Source of the DNA: Peterkaempfera podocarpi
GTDB taxonomy: Bacteria; Actinomycetota; Actinomycetes; Streptomycetales; Streptomycetaceae
Assembly (NCBI RefSeq): GCF_042466665.1
Contig: NZ_CP162102.1
Coordinates: forward strand, 3,968,001 to 4,032,000
Length of the DNA: 64,000 nucleotides
Direction: 5' to 3'
This document shows, piece after piece, positions 35,442-44,928 of the stretch (within the stretch, counting starts at the first letter, position 1; the number at the start of each line of letters is the position of its first letter). Position numbers and translations under genes: made by a program. The notes beneath the pieces were generated by a model, which did not search any database, was not told where the DNA came from, and saw nothing but the letters and a program-made list of their open reading frames with translations.

Positions 35442-36473
35442 CTACTGGACGGCGCGCAGCGCCCGCAGGTCCATCCGCTCGGTCTCGTCGTGCTCGGTCA
35501 GATCCACCACGGCCGGGCCGTCCTCGGCCTGCTGCGGCTCGGCGGCCCGGGCAGCGGCCGGGGCCGGCTGCAGCGGCTCCGGCGACTGCGCACCGGCATC
35601 GCCGCCGGTGTAGCGGGCCTGGGCGGCGACAGCCTCGTCACCGACCACATCGCTGAGGTCGCCGACCGCCTGGGACGGCACGGTGGGCAGCCCGCCTGCC
35701 GTGGTCCGGTCGAAGAAGCTGAAGCCCGCGCTGCGGGCGACCACCACCGGCCGCGGGCGCTGCCGCTCCAGCGGCACGATCGCGGTGGCGGGGGTGCTGG
35801 GCGTGTGCTCGACCGGGGCCTGCGGCCGGGCCGCGGGCAGTGCCGGCACCGTACGGCCGGCCGCCTCCGCGGCTTCGGCGGCCCGTCGGCGGGCGCTCTC
35901 CGCGTTCACCTGGGCCGCGACCCGCTGGGCGTGCTCCACGGCGGCGCGGCGCTCCAGGGTGCGCAGCACGGCGGCGGCCCGGACATAGGCGGTCGGGGTC
36001 ACCGGGTGACGGGCGGGCTGCTCGGCCGTACGACGCCGGGCCGCCTCGGCGTCCTTGACGGCCTGTCCCGCCGCGGCCACGGCGCGCTCCCGCAGCAGCC
36101 GGGCGTTCTCGGTCTCCGCGCGGGCGAGCCGGGACTTCTCCACGGCCAGTCGGCGGCCCAGCCGCGAGACCCGCTCCTCGGCCACCTCGACGGCGTACTC
36201 CAGCTCGGCGAGCTGCTCCTCGTGCCGCTCCTCCGCCCGCTGCCGGGCGATCGCGGCGGCATCCATCGCCAGCTCGCCCGCCCGGTCGCGGCGGCGCAGC
36301 AGCAGCACGCCCGCGCACGCGGCGGCGACGGCGAACAGGCCGACCGCCCGTGTCACCACGGTGTCATCGTCGAGCAGGACCAGCGCCCCGGCCGCGATGG
36401 TGAGCACTGCGACGGCGAGCACGGGAAGGATCCGGCCCAGGGTCGAGGATTGACGGTGGCGTCCGCGTGGCAT
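35442..36473 (-). CDS. Membrane protein with cytoplasmic coiled coil
   Basis: Function not recognised. From ATG 36473 it has 343 residues: two N-terminal membrane helices (about 11-34 and 40-60, ending LLLRRRDRAG), a long charged coiled coil (about 70-200, rich in Ala/Glu/Arg), and a Pro-rich disordered C-terminal part ending in an acidic segment (VDLTEHDETERMDLRAL). The layout suggests a membrane-tethered scaffold. It is the last gene of the minus-strand folate series; the next gene upstream is the DUF3180 gene. Confidence 0.7.
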   Translation of the reverse strand: MPRGRHRQSSTLGRILPVLAVAVLTIAAGALVLLDDDTVVTRAVGLFAVAAACAGVLLLRRRDRAGELAMDAAAIARQRAEERHEEQLAELEYAVEVAEERVSRLGRRLAVEKSRLARAETENARLLRERAVAAAGQAVKDAEAARRRTAEQPARHPVTPTAYVRAAAVLRTLERRAAVEHAQRVAAQVNAESARRRAAEAAEAAGRTVPALPAARPQAPVEHTPSTPATAIVPLERQRPRPVVVARSAGFSFFDRTTAGGLPTVPSQAVGDLSDVVGDEAVAAQARYTGGDAGAQSPEPLQPAPAAARAAEPQQAEDGPAVVDLTEHDETERMDLRALRAVQ

Positions 36474-36685
36474 GGCCAAAAACTAGCGTGCCCTTCCCGG
36501 CGGTGTCAGCCACCGGGCCGAATCGTGTCTAGACAGGGACAAACGGTCACCGTACGCGGCCGCTCCGTCACATCACAGCGCCGGTCGGGCCGGGTGCGGT
36601 CCACCTGCGGAGACCCGCCGGGCCCCTGGGCTCCGGCCCCGGCCGCCCGCCACCGGTGACCACCGGCCCCTCCGCCGGAGCGGTG

Positions 36686-37168
36686 TCAGCGCGGCGCCGG
36701 GGCGGTGGGGTCGTCGTGGTCCTCGGGAAGCTTGCAGATGTGCTGGATCCACAGCGCCGCCACGATCACCGCGAGACCCGCCAGCACGGTGAAACCCGCC
36801 GTGACCGCCTGCGACTTGCGGGCCGGCTGGTCCAGCAGGGAGAGCAGAAAGACGCCCGTGCCGCCGTAGACGCCCACCGCCAGCGCCGCGACCAGCGCAC
36901 TGGCCTGGCCCAGCACCACCACGCGGGCCGCGACCAGCGGGTCCACGCCCTTGGCGTCCGGCTCACGGTCGCGCTGGGCGCGCAGCCGGCCGCGGATGGA
37001 GATCGCCGCGGCCAGCAGCACCACGGCGACCACCGCCAGCACCACCGGAGCGGCCGTGGGGATCCCGGGCAGGTCCCCCACCGAGTCCCAGAGCTTGGCG
37101 CCGGCCCAGGCGAGCACTCCGGAGACCACGGCGATACCGGCCAGCAGGGCCGGGCGAAGCGGCTTCAC
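36686..37168 (-). CDS. DUF3180 family membrane protein
   Basis: 160 residues with four predicted membrane helices (about 5-23, 38-57, 78-100, 120-142), beginning MKPLRPALLAGIAVVSGVLA. The family is confined to actinobacteria and regularly sits beside folK, as here (155 bp downstream of folK). Role unknown; co-localisation suggests only co-expression with folate genes. Confidence 0.82.
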   Translation of the reverse strand: MKPLRPALLAGIAVVSGVLAWAGAKLWDSVGDLPGIPTAAPVVLAVVAVVLLAAAISIRGRLRAQRDREPDAKGVDPLVAARVVVLGQASALVAALAVGVYGGTGVFLLSLLDQPARKSQAVTAGFTVLAGLAVIVAALWIQHICKLPEDHDDPTAPAPR

Positions 37169-37323
37169 GCGGAAGGTGTCCTTCCTGACAGGGTCCGGGC
37201 GGCGGGTTGCCGCCCACCGGAGGCGCGGCCACCGGCAGCACCACCGTACTTGGGCGACAACGCACAGCCACCCGCCGCCCGTTCCGGAAGTCCCGCACCG
37301 GGACGGCGGCTCCGGGCCGCGGA

Positions 37324-37911
37324 CTACTCGGGCAGCCTCAGCTCGAGGTCGTCGCGCCGGCGCACGCCCTCACCGCTGACCTCGTCCAGCAGATCCGACA
37401 CCCGGCCGTGGCCGGGCAGCTCCGCCTCGGGCTCGGCGTCATGCCAGGGGGCCAGCACAAAGCCCCGCTCATGTGCCCTGGGGTGGGGCAGGGTGAGCGT
37501 CGGGTCCTCGGAGATCACACCGTCGTAGGAGACGATGTCGACATCCAGCGTCCGCGGACCCCAGCGGACCTCACGGGTACGGCTGAAGGCGTCCTCCACC
37601 GCTCCGGCCCGCTCCAGCAGGGAGCCGGGTCCGAGGGTGGTGCGCACCACGATCACGGCGTTGAAGTAGCTGGGCTGGTCGGCGGGGCCGCCCACCGCCT
37701 CGGTCTCGTAGACCGGCGAGACGGCCTTCACCCGGATACCCGGGGTGTCCTCCAGCGCGTCGACCGCGCCCTGCAGGGTCTCCAGGCGGTTGCCCAGATT
37801 GCTGCCCAGGGCGATCACCGCGCGCTGCGGGTTGTGCAGGGTGCTGTCCGCGGAGTCGACGGTGTACTCGACACGGGACGGCACTGGCGAGGTCGTCGGG
37901 TCGCTGCTCAT
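37324..37911 (-). CDS. folK: 2-amino-4-hydroxy-6-hydroxymethyldihydropteridine pyrophosphokinase
   Basis: FolK transfers pyrophosphate from ATP to hydroxymethyldihydropterin, the step before FolP. The 195-residue enzyme shows ALGSNLGNRLETLQGAV (about 34-50), SPVYETEAVGGPADQPSYFN, the substrate loop RWGPRTLDVDIV with its two catalytic Asp, and LPHPRAHERGFVL. The first 28 residues are an actinobacterial extension. It follows folB by 43 bp. Confidence 0.95.
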   Translation of the reverse strand: MSSDPTTSPVPSRVEYTVDSADSTLHNPQRAVIALGSNLGNRLETLQGAVDALEDTPGIRVKAVSPVYETEAVGGPADQPSYFNAVIVVRTTLGPGSLLERAGAVEDAFSRTREVRWGPRTLDVDIVSYDGVISEDPTLTLPHPRAHERGFVLAPWHDAEPEAELPGHGRVSDLLDEVSGEGVRRRDDLELRLPE

Positions 37912-37954
37912 CTGGATTACCTCGCTTCGTCGCGGGGGCCGGTGGCGCGGAAGG

Positions 37955-38326
37955 TCACCCGCGGCTCCGGTGGATGGTGATGGTCACGTCGTCGAACGGC
38001 ACGGTGATCGGGGCGTCCGGCTTGTGCACGGTCACCTCCACCTCCTGCACCGGCTCGTGCTTCAGGCACTGGTCTGCGATGCGCTGCGCCAGGGTCTCGA
38101 TCAGGTCGACCGGATCGCCGGAGACGATGGCGCAGACCTCCTCGGCGACGATGCCGTAGTGCGCCGTACGGGTCAGGTCGTCGGTCTCCGCCGCCGGACG
38201 GGTGTCCATGTGGAGCACCACGTCCACCACGAACGTCTGCCCCTCCTCGCGCTCCCGCTCGAAGACACCGTGGTGGCCGCGGGCACGCAGGCCGCGCAGT
38301 GCGACACGGTCCAGCAATCGAATCAC
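37955..38326 (-). CDS. folB: Dihydroneopterin aldolase
   Basis: FolB cleaves dihydroneopterin to hydroxymethyldihydropterin and glycolaldehyde. The 123 residues show RGLRARGHHGVFEREREEGQ (the conserved Glu substrate anchor), DDLTRTAHYGIVAEEV and EVTVHKPDAPI. GTG 38326 overlaps its own GGAG, so the TTG at 38317, eight bases after GGAG, may be the actual start. It lies between a SnoaL-like gene and folK. Confidence 0.93.
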   Translation of the reverse strand: MIRLLDRVALRGLRARGHHGVFEREREEGQTFVVDVVLHMDTRPAAETDDLTRTAHYGIVAEEVCAIVSGDPVDLIETLAQRIADQCLKHEPVQEVEVTVHKPDAPITVPFDDVTITIHRSRG

Positions 38327-38529
38327 TCCAGAGACAGAACACCGGCGGGCCCCGTTGCCCGCCGTCGAACGAATCTACCGTCGGCCTGTGACAGAGGCGG
38401 CAGGTCACCGGCGTGGCCGCAGCCGTCCTACCCGGGTGGTGCGGCGCTCACGCCTGCCCGGCCCCCGTACCAGGTGAACATCCGGTGCAGGCTGCCCATT
38501 CCCCCCGGGCCGCCGCTGCGGCCCCCTGC

Positions 38530-39015
38530 TCAGTCGTCCTCGTCCTCGTCGACGCTGGTCAGCACGGGTGAGCCATGGTGGGACCAGAGCCGCCAGCCGT
38601 CGGCGGTCCGCCGGAAGAGGTTGCTGGCGACGACCTTGCCCCCGACCAGCGGCGCCAACTCCCCCTCCTCCTCGGCCTCGCCGCTGGAGAGGATGTTCTC
38701 GGTGCAGGTGACAAGTGCCACATCGCCGGAGAGTTCCACCTCCACATCGGTGAGGAAGAACTGGATGTAGTCGGTGTTCGCCATGATCAGCATGTAGGAG
38801 CGCAGCACCGTGGCCCGGCCCCGCAGCATCGGCCACCCCGGGTGCACACAGACCACGCCACCGGTGTCGTCGGCGTCCGCGCCGGACAGCCAGACATCGG
38901 TGAGAGCGTCGGCGTCGCCGCGTTCCAGGGACTCGTACAGGGCGGTGTTGACCGCCAGCACCGCCTCCCGGTCCGCAGCCGCCCGCCCTGCCGTCCCCCC
39001 GCCCGGCGGGGTCAC
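38530..39015 (-). CDS. SnoaL-like (NTF2 fold) protein coupled to folP
   Basis: 161 residues, a single cone-shaped NTF2/SnoaL domain: AVNTALYESLERGDADALTDVWL, VCVHPGWPMLRGRATVLRSY, TCTENILSS and RRTADGWRLWSHHGSP. The C-terminus is acidic (DEDEDD). It overlaps the folP stop as GTGA, so its translation depends on folP. This fold is used by isomerases, cyclases and non-enzymatic proteins. A folate-linked function is inferred from position only. Confidence 0.8.
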   Translation of the reverse strand: MTPPGGGTAGRAAADREAVLAVNTALYESLERGDADALTDVWLSGADADDTGGVVCVHPGWPMLRGRATVLRSYMLIMANTDYIQFFLTDVEVELSGDVALVTCTENILSSGEAEEEGELAPLVGGKVVASNLFRRTADGWRLWSHHGSPVLTSVDEDEDD

Positions 39016-39875
39016 TCCGCCGCCTGCTGCCAGGCGGCGACCACCCGGACGGCGTCGGCGCTCGCCCGGACGTCGTGCACCCGCACCGCCCAGGCTCCCG
39101 CCTGCGCGGAGAGTGCCGACACGGCGGCGGTGGCGTCGTCCCGCTGCCGGGGCGGGCGGGGTTCACCGGTGGCCGGGTCGGCCAGCAGCGCACCCAGGAA
39201 ACGCTTGCGGGAGGCGGCCACCAGCACCGGCCGGCCCAGTGCGACCAGGGCGTCCAGACCGCCGAGCAGCGCCCAGTCCTGGGCGGCGTTCTTGGCGAAG
39301 CCCAGCCCCGGGTCCAGGATCACCTGCGAGGGGCGCACCCCGGCCTCGACCACGGCCTCCATCCGCTGCTGGAGCTCCTTGGCCACATCGGTGACCACGT
39401 CGTCGTAGACCGCCAGCCGGTTCATCTCCAGTGAGTGCCCCCGCCAGTGCATCACCACGAAGGGGACCCCGGTCTCCGCCGCGACCCGGGCCATGTCCGG
39501 GTCCGCGAGGCCGCCGGAGACATCGTTGAGCACCGCGGCACCCACAGCCACCGACTGCTCCGCGACCACGGCCCGCATGGTGTCCACACTGACCACCGCA
39601 CCGGCGGCGGCCAGTTCGCGGACCACCGGGATCACCCGGCGCAGCTCCTCCTCCTCGCTGACCCGGGCCGCGCCGGGGCGGGTGGACTCACCGCCGACGT
39701 CGATCAGGTCGGCGCCCCGGGCCACCAGCTCCAGCCCGTGGGCGACCGCGGCCGCGGGGTCCAGCCAGCGCCCCCCGTCGGAGAAGGAGTCCGGGGTGAC
39801 ATTGACCACGCCCATGACGGCGCAGCGGTCCAGCGGGGCGAGGCCGGGCAGCGGCGCTATGGCGGCAGTACTCAT
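39012..39875 (-). CDS. folP: Dihydropteroate synthase
   Basis: FolP condenses hydroxymethyldihydropterin pyrophosphate with p-aminobenzoate and is the sulfonamide target. From ATG 39875 it has 287 residues (ATG 39884 adds three). Motifs: MGVVNVTPDSFSDGGRWLD, DLIDVGGESTRPGA, VSVDTMRAVV, LNDVSGG, DPGLGFAKNAAQDWALL, and ASRKRFLG with the phosphate-binding residues. It starts 33 bp after the DUF2156 gene and is coupled to the SnoaL-like gene. Confidence 0.95.
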   Translation of the reverse strand: MSTAAIAPLPGLAPLDRCAVMGVVNVTPDSFSDGGRWLDPAAAVAHGLELVARGADLIDVGGESTRPGAARVSEEEELRRVIPVVRELAAAGAVVSVDTMRAVVAEQSVAVGAAVLNDVSGGLADPDMARVAAETGVPFVVMHWRGHSLEMNRLAVYDDVVTDVAKELQQRMEAVVEAGVRPSQVILDPGLGFAKNAAQDWALLGGLDALVALGRPVLVAASRKRFLGALLADPATGEPRPPRQRDDATAAVSALSAQAGAWAVRVHDVRASADAVRVVAAWQQAAE

Positions 39876-39908
39876 GTGACCCATTATCGGCCCGGGGGGC
39901 CGGCCGGT

Positions 39909-41750
39909 TCAGGCGGCCAGCCGGGTACGGCCCTCGTCCGGCGCGTCCCCCATCCGCTGCCGGCGGCGGCCGAACCGCGGCATGCCCACCGTGATGAAGG
40001 CCTCCGCCTGCATCGCGGCGAAGCCGATCCTGGGCAGGTCCCGCGCGGTGGGGTAGACCAGGAAGCGCGGCTCCCACTCGGGCTGGAACTTGGCGTTGAA
40101 CTTGTACAGCGACTCGATCTGGAACCACCGCGACAGAAACACCAGCAGTCCGCGCCAGGCGCGCAGCACCGGTCCGGCGCCCAGCCGCTCACCGCGCGCC
40201 AGCGCGGAGCGGAACATCGCGAAGTTCAGCGAGACCCGCTTCACCCCGAGCTCCGGCGCGGCCTGCAGCGCGGCCACGATCAGCAGCTCGTTGAGGCCCG
40301 GATCGGCCGCCCGGTCGCGCCGCATCAGCTCCAGCGAGATGCCGTCCACGCCCCAGGGGACGAAGTGCAGCACCGCCTTGAGATCACCGAGCGCGGGGTC
40401 CTCCCACTGCCCCGGCTCCGCGCCGCGGTGTGCGGTGACCACCAGGCCCGCGTCGTCGCAGGGGTCACCGAAGCGACCCAGCGCCATGGAGAAGCCGCGC
40501 TCGGTGTCCGTACCGCGCCAGAGGGCTGCGGCACGCACCACCCGCCTGCGCTCCTCCGCGGAGAGCTCGGCGACCCGGCGGACCTTGCAGCTGTAGCCGT
40601 TGCGCTCGATGCGCTTGACCATCTGGCGCACATTGCGCATGGCGCGCCCGGAGAGTGAGAAGTCGTCGGTGCGGACGATGGCCTCGTCGCCCAGTTCCAG
40701 GGCGTCCAGGCCGGCCTCGCGGGTCCACACCTCGCCGCCGAGCTCGCTGCACCCCATCACGGCGGGCACCCAGGCATGGGCGCGGGCCTCCGCCAGGAAG
40801 ATCTTGATCGCACCGGGCCAGGCCTCGACATCGCCCACCGGATCGCCGGAGGCCAGCATCACCCCGGAGACCACCCGGTAGGAGATCGCCGCCTTGCCGC
40901 TGGGCGAGAAGAGCACGCTCTTGTCCCGGCGCAGCGCGAAGTAGCCCAGCGAGTCGCGGGCGCCGTGCCGGTCGAGCAGCGCCCGGAGCCGGTCCTCGTC
41001 CGCGAGGCTGAGGACCGCCACCGGCTCCGAGGGACGCAGCGCCAGATAGGCGGTGACCATGGCGGTCAGCAGACCGAGGCCGGCCAGTGAGTAGCCCACC
41101 AGGTCGGAGGTGCGCTCAAAGCTGTAGTGGATCGGGCCGTTGAAGCCCACCAGCCCGTAGGCGACCTCCTGCAGCCGCTGGCGGAGGCCGGGGTTGCCGA
41201 GCTCACTGCGCGGGTGGACGGAGACGATGACCAGGCCCAGCCCCACACTGGTGGCGCCCAGCCCCAGGAAGCTCCACAGCGCGCGCCAGCGGGTGCGCGG
41301 ATCGGCCTTGGCGTAGAACTCGCTGCGGTGCGCCAGCATCACCGCCAGCAGCACCAGGGAGACCACCGCCGTCACGGTCGCGTGCCAGCGCAGCAGATGG
41401 AACACCGCGCTCACTGGCAGCAGCACCATCACGGCCCGCCAGGCGCGGCGCTTGCGGCGCCGCAGGGCGTGCGCCAGCAGCACCAGCAGCACACCGATCA
41501 TCAGTGAGCCGGCGGTGGCCAGAGTGGTCACGCCCCCCGGCAGCAGCGCGGCCAGCTCATGCATCCGGGTGTGCCGGAACCGCGGGAACACCGCCCCCGC
41601 GATGTCGACCAGGCCGATGAGCAGAGCGGCGTATCCCACGGCGGCGGGAGCCCAGGCCCGGGGCGCGGCCGCGGCCTGGTCGCGCAGCGACTTCAGCCCC
41701 GAGCGGCGGCCCGGGTCGCTGGAGGGCTCAGTGGACACTGGTGCGCTCAT
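39909..41750 (-). CDS. DUF2156 (phosphatidylglycerol lysyltransferase-like) membrane protein
   Basis: A 613-residue membrane protein of the MprF/LysX C-terminal type. The N-terminal half holds about six transmembrane helices (between residues 38 and 235); the cytosolic part (about 255-590) is the double-GNAT DUF2156 domain (LGYFALRRDKSVLFSPSGKAAI, DPVGDVEAWPGAI, VSLNFAMFRSALARGERLG, SLYKFNAKFQPEWEPRFL). Such domains transfer aminoacyl groups from tRNA to membrane lipids, but no tRNA synthetase domain is fused here. A perfect inverted repeat lies just upstream (41778-41808). Confidence 0.87.
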   Translation of the reverse strand: MSAPVSTEPSSDPGRRSGLKSLRDQAAAAPRAWAPAAVGYAALLIGLVDIAGAVFPRFRHTRMHELAALLPGGVTTLATAGSLMIGVLLVLLAHALRRRKRRAWRAVMVLLPVSAVFHLLRWHATVTAVVSLVLLAVMLAHRSEFYAKADPRTRWRALWSFLGLGATSVGLGLVIVSVHPRSELGNPGLRQRLQEVAYGLVGFNGPIHYSFERTSDLVGYSLAGLGLLTAMVTAYLALRPSEPVAVLSLADEDRLRALLDRHGARDSLGYFALRRDKSVLFSPSGKAAISYRVVSGVMLASGDPVGDVEAWPGAIKIFLAEARAHAWVPAVMGCSELGGEVWTREAGLDALELGDEAIVRTDDFSLSGRAMRNVRQMVKRIERNGYSCKVRRVAELSAEERRRVVRAAALWRGTDTERGFSMALGRFGDPCDDAGLVVTAHRGAEPGQWEDPALGDLKAVLHFVPWGVDGISLELMRRDRAADPGLNELLIVAALQAAPELGVKRVSLNFAMFRSALARGERLGAGPVLRAWRGLLVFLSRWFQIESLYKFNAKFQPEWEPRFLVYPTARDLPRIGFAAMQAEAFITVGMPRFGRRRQRMGDAPDEGRTRLAA

Positions 41751-41777
41751 AGCTGTTCAGCGTAGAGGCGGATATCG

Positions 41778-41808
41778 CACGTCTCGTAGATCTCAAGTAT
41801 GAGACGTG
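41778..41808. promoter_or_regulatory. Perfect inverted repeat upstream of the DUF2156 gene
   Basis: CACGTCTC (41778-41785) and GAGACGTG (41801-41808) flank a 15-bp spacer, 28 bp before the start codon, in a locally AT-richer patch. Candidate operator or leader hairpin for the DUF2156 gene. Confidence 0.4.
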
Positions 41809-41902
41809 ATAATTCCTCATGACTACGCCCCCTTTGTACGGCACCCGCCGTTCGTGCATTGGGACGTGGTGGAGCGGGGCCCGGTTCCAGGCCCCCGGCC
41901 GG

Positions 41903-42508
41903 TCAGCGGCCTATGATCAGGCTCATCGCCTCGGCCCGGGTGGCGGGGTCGCGCAGTTGGCCGCGGACCGCGGAGGTCAGGGTCTTGGCACCGGGCTTGC
42001 GGATGCCGCGCATCGACATGCACATGTGCTCGCACTCGAAGACCACGATCACACCGCGCGGTTCCAGGATGCGCATCAGGGCGTCGGCGACCTGGGTGGT
42101 CAGCCGCTCCTGGACCTGGGGACGGCGGGCGTACACATCCACCAGGCGGGCCAGCTTGGAGAGGCCGGTGATCTTGCCACTGGCGGACGGGATGTAGCCG
42201 ACATGGGCCACACCGCGGAACGGCACCAGGTGGTGCTCGCAGGTCGAGTACACCTCGATGTCCTTGACCAGGACCATCTCGTCGTGGCCGAGGTCGAAGG
42301 TGGTGGAGAGCACCTCCTCGGGCTCCTGCCAGAGTCCGGCGAAGATCTCCTGGTAGGCACGCGCCACCCGGGCGGGGGTCTCGCGGAGCCCCTCGCGGTC
42401 GGGGTCCTCGCCGACCGCGATCAGCAGCTCACGGATCGCGTTCTCGGCCCGCTTCTGGTCGAACACACCGAGGGTGCGCTCACCGTCGAGAGTCACCGGG
42501 TCGGTCAT
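41903..42508 (-). CDS. folE: GTP cyclohydrolase I
   Basis: FolE converts GTP to dihydroneopterin triphosphate, the entry to folate synthesis. From ATG 42508 (GAGGA upstream) it has 201 residues with the zinc ligands Cys90 and His93 (STCEHHLVPF) plus a Cys near 161 (FECEHMCMSMRG), VGYIPSASGKITGLSKLARL, and RPQVQERLTTQVADAL. It is downstream of ftsH on the same strand, with the ftsH terminator between them, so folE may have its own promoter. Confidence 0.96.
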   Translation of the reverse strand: MTDPVTLDGERTLGVFDQKRAENAIRELLIAVGEDPDREGLRETPARVARAYQEIFAGLWQEPEEVLSTTFDLGHDEMVLVKDIEVYSTCEHHLVPFRGVAHVGYIPSASGKITGLSKLARLVDVYARRPQVQERLTTQVADALMRILEPRGVIVVFECEHMCMSMRGIRKPGAKTLTSAVRGQLRDPATRAEAMSLIIGR

Positions 42509-42566
42509 GCGGTCCTCGCTATCTCTGGTGGTCCGGGGCCTGTGCCGCGGGGGGCTGGAAAGCGGC

Positions 42567-42607
42567 ACGGCCGCATCCCCAGCCTAGAGCGCCGGGGATG
42601 CGGCCGT
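42567..42607 (-). terminator. Terminator between ftsH and folE
   Basis: A perfect 14-bp stem, ACGGCCGCATCCCC (42567-42580) with GGGGATGCGGCCGT (42594-42607), 13-base loop, 30 bp beyond the ftsH stop. Confidence 0.75.
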
Positions 42608-42637
42608 TCATTCCGGGTTCGGGGCCCGGAGAGGTGG

Positions 42638-44665
42638 TCAGACCGCGGGGGGCGGCTCCTCCAGCGGAGGAAGCTTGACCGTGTCCACCGGGGAGTCGGT
42701 CACCGAGGGGGTGGCCGGCTGGCTGCCGTTGGTGAGGGCCAGCTCCTTGGGGGACTGCACCGGCGGACGGGTGGACGGCGTACGACGGGTGGAGCCCGTC
42801 CAAGCCGGCCGCGGCGGCCGCTTGACGATCGGCTTGAAGATCTCGGCGATCTGCTCCTTGTTCAGCGTCTCCTTCTCCAGGAGGGCCAGAACCAGGTTGT
42901 CGAGCACGTCGCGGTTCTCGACCAGGATCTCCCACGCCTCGTTGTGCGCGGTCTCGATCAGCTTCTTGACCTCTTCGTCCACCAGCGCGGCGACCTCTTC
43001 CGAGTAGTCGCGCTGGTGCGCCATCTCCCGGCCGAGGAACGGCTCGGACTGGTCGGAGCCGAACTTGATGGCCCCGAGGCGCTCGGTCATGCCGTACTGG
43101 GTGACCATGGCCCGCGCGGTGGCGGTGGCCTTCTCGATGTCGTTGGCCGCACCGGTGGTCGGGTCGTGGAAGACCAGCTCCTCCGCCGCACGCCCGCCCA
43201 GCATGTAGGCCAGCTGGTCGAGCATCTCGTTGCGGGTGGTGGAGTACTTGTCCTCGTCCGGCAGGACCATGGTGTAGCCCAGTGCCCGGCCGCGCGACAG
43301 GATGGTGATCTTGTGCACCGGGTCGCTGTTGGGAGAGGCAGCCGCGACCAGGGCGTGTCCGCCCTCGTGGTACGCGGTGATCTTCTTCTCCTTGTCGCTC
43401 ATGATCCGGGTCCGCTTCTGCGGGCCGGCCACGACACGGTCGATCGCCTCGTCCAGGGCGACGTTGTCCACCAGCTTCTTGTCGGAGCGGGCGGTCAGCA
43501 GCGCGGCCTCGTTGAGCACATTGGAGAGGTCGGCACCGGTGAAGCCGGGGGTGCGGCGGGCGACGGCCTGGAGGTCGACGTCCGGAGCGATCGGCTTGCC
43601 CTTCTGGTGGACCTTGAGGATCTCCAGACGGCCCTGCAGGTCGGGGCGCTCCACGGCGATCTGCCGGTCGAAGCGGCCCGGGCGCAGCAGCGCGGGGTCC
43701 AGGATGTCGGGGCGGTTGGTGGCCGCGATCAGGATCACGCCGCCCTTGACGTCGAAGCCGTCCATCTCGACCAGCAGCTGGTTGAGGGTCTGCTCGCGCT
43801 CGTCGTGGCCACCGCCCAGACCCGCACCGCGGTGCCGGCCGACGGCGTCGATCTCGTCGACGAAGACGATGGCCGGGGCGTTGGCCTTGGCCTGCTCGAA
43901 CAGGTCGCGGACCCGGGACGCACCGACACCGACGAACATCTCGACGAAGTCGGAACCGGAGATCGAGTAGAACGGCACCCCGGCCTCACCGGCCACGGCG
44001 CGGGCCAGCAGGGTCTTGCCGGTGCCGGGCGGGCCGTAGAGCAGCACACCCTTGGGGATCTTGGCGCCGACGGCCTGGAACTTGGCCGGCTCCTGCAGGA
44101 ACTCCTTGATCTCGTGGAGCTCCTCCACCGCCTCGTCGGCACCCGCCACATCGGCGAAGGTCGTCTTGGGGGTGTCCTTGGTGATCAGCTTGGCCTTGGA
44201 CTTCCCGAAGTTCATCACCCGGGAGCCGCCGCCCTGCATCTGGTTCATCAGGAACAGGAAGACGATCACGATGAAGACGATCGGCAGCATCGACAGCAGG
44301 ATGCTGAGGAACGCGTTCTGCTTGGTCGGGGAGACGGTGTAGCCGTCGGGGAGCTTGTTGCTCTCCATGGACGACTGCAGCTTGTCAGCGATGGCAACGC
44401 CCTGGTCGCCGATGTACGACGCCTTGACCTTGTTGCTGCCGTCGATCTTCTGGTTGTCCTTGAGCTGGATCTTGACGGTGTTCTCGTCGCCCGTGGTCAG
44501 CTGCGCCTGCTGCACCTTGCCGGCGTCGATGGCCGCCACGACCTCGCCGGTGTCCACCGTCTTGTAGCCGTTCGAGGACGAGACGACCTGCATCAGTACG
44601 ATGACGGCAAGAACGGCCAGCACGATCCACATGATCGGCGCACGGAAGTATCGTTTGACGTCCAT
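42638..44665 (-). CDS. ftsH: ATP-dependent zinc metalloprotease FtsH
   Basis: FtsH is the membrane AAA protease degrading misfolded membrane proteins and some cytosolic regulators. From ATG 44665 (MDVKRYFRAPIMWIVLAVL) it has 675 residues: TM1 at about 10-28, an extracytoplasmic domain, TM2 at about 115-135, AAA domain with GPPGTGKT, Walker B VFVDEIDAVG and the second region of homology (ATNRPDILDPALLRPGRFDR), then the zinc motif HEGGH. The Pro/Ser-rich tail of about 50 residues after the peptidase domain is disordered. An in-frame upstream GTG at 44701 is possible. Confidence 0.95.
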   Translation of the reverse strand: MDVKRYFRAPIMWIVLAVLAVIVLMQVVSSSNGYKTVDTGEVVAAIDAGKVQQAQLTTGDENTVKIQLKDNQKIDGSNKVKASYIGDQGVAIADKLQSSMESNKLPDGYTVSPTKQNAFLSILLSMLPIVFIVIVFLFLMNQMQGGGSRVMNFGKSKAKLITKDTPKTTFADVAGADEAVEELHEIKEFLQEPAKFQAVGAKIPKGVLLYGPPGTGKTLLARAVAGEAGVPFYSISGSDFVEMFVGVGASRVRDLFEQAKANAPAIVFVDEIDAVGRHRGAGLGGGHDEREQTLNQLLVEMDGFDVKGGVILIAATNRPDILDPALLRPGRFDRQIAVERPDLQGRLEILKVHQKGKPIAPDVDLQAVARRTPGFTGADLSNVLNEAALLTARSDKKLVDNVALDEAIDRVVAGPQKRTRIMSDKEKKITAYHEGGHALVAAASPNSDPVHKITILSRGRALGYTMVLPDEDKYSTTRNEMLDQLAYMLGGRAAEELVFHDPTTGAANDIEKATATARAMVTQYGMTERLGAIKFGSDQSEPFLGREMAHQRDYSEEVAALVDEEVKKLIETAHNEAWEILVENRDVLDNLVLALLEKETLNKEQIAEIFKPIVKRPPRPAWTGSTRRTPSTRPPVQSPKELALTNGSQPATPSVTDSPVDTVKLPPLEEPPPAV

Positions 44666-44928
44666 CCATGCGGGGCGTCGCCGCCCCGTCCCTCCTGCCA
44701 CTCAACGGCGCCGGGCGGTCTCTTCGTCCGCCGGCGCATCCGGGTATGTGCTTCGACCTCATGCGGTCCCCGCTCCGCAGTACTAAGAGCGGGTTATTTG
44801 AACAAGTAGTACAGCTTGGACGGTACCGCAGCCACCCACCTCAAGGACGAATGCGTTCCGCTGGAGGTTCAACGGCGGGTGACAGCGCTCTGTTCCCAGC
44901 CACCGCCACCCGCCCGCAGACGGTCGGC

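Noticed and set aside
36474..36685. Possible small gene between the coiled-coil membrane protein and the DUF3180 gene
   Set aside because: No frame with a ribosome-binding site and plausible composition was found in this stretch.
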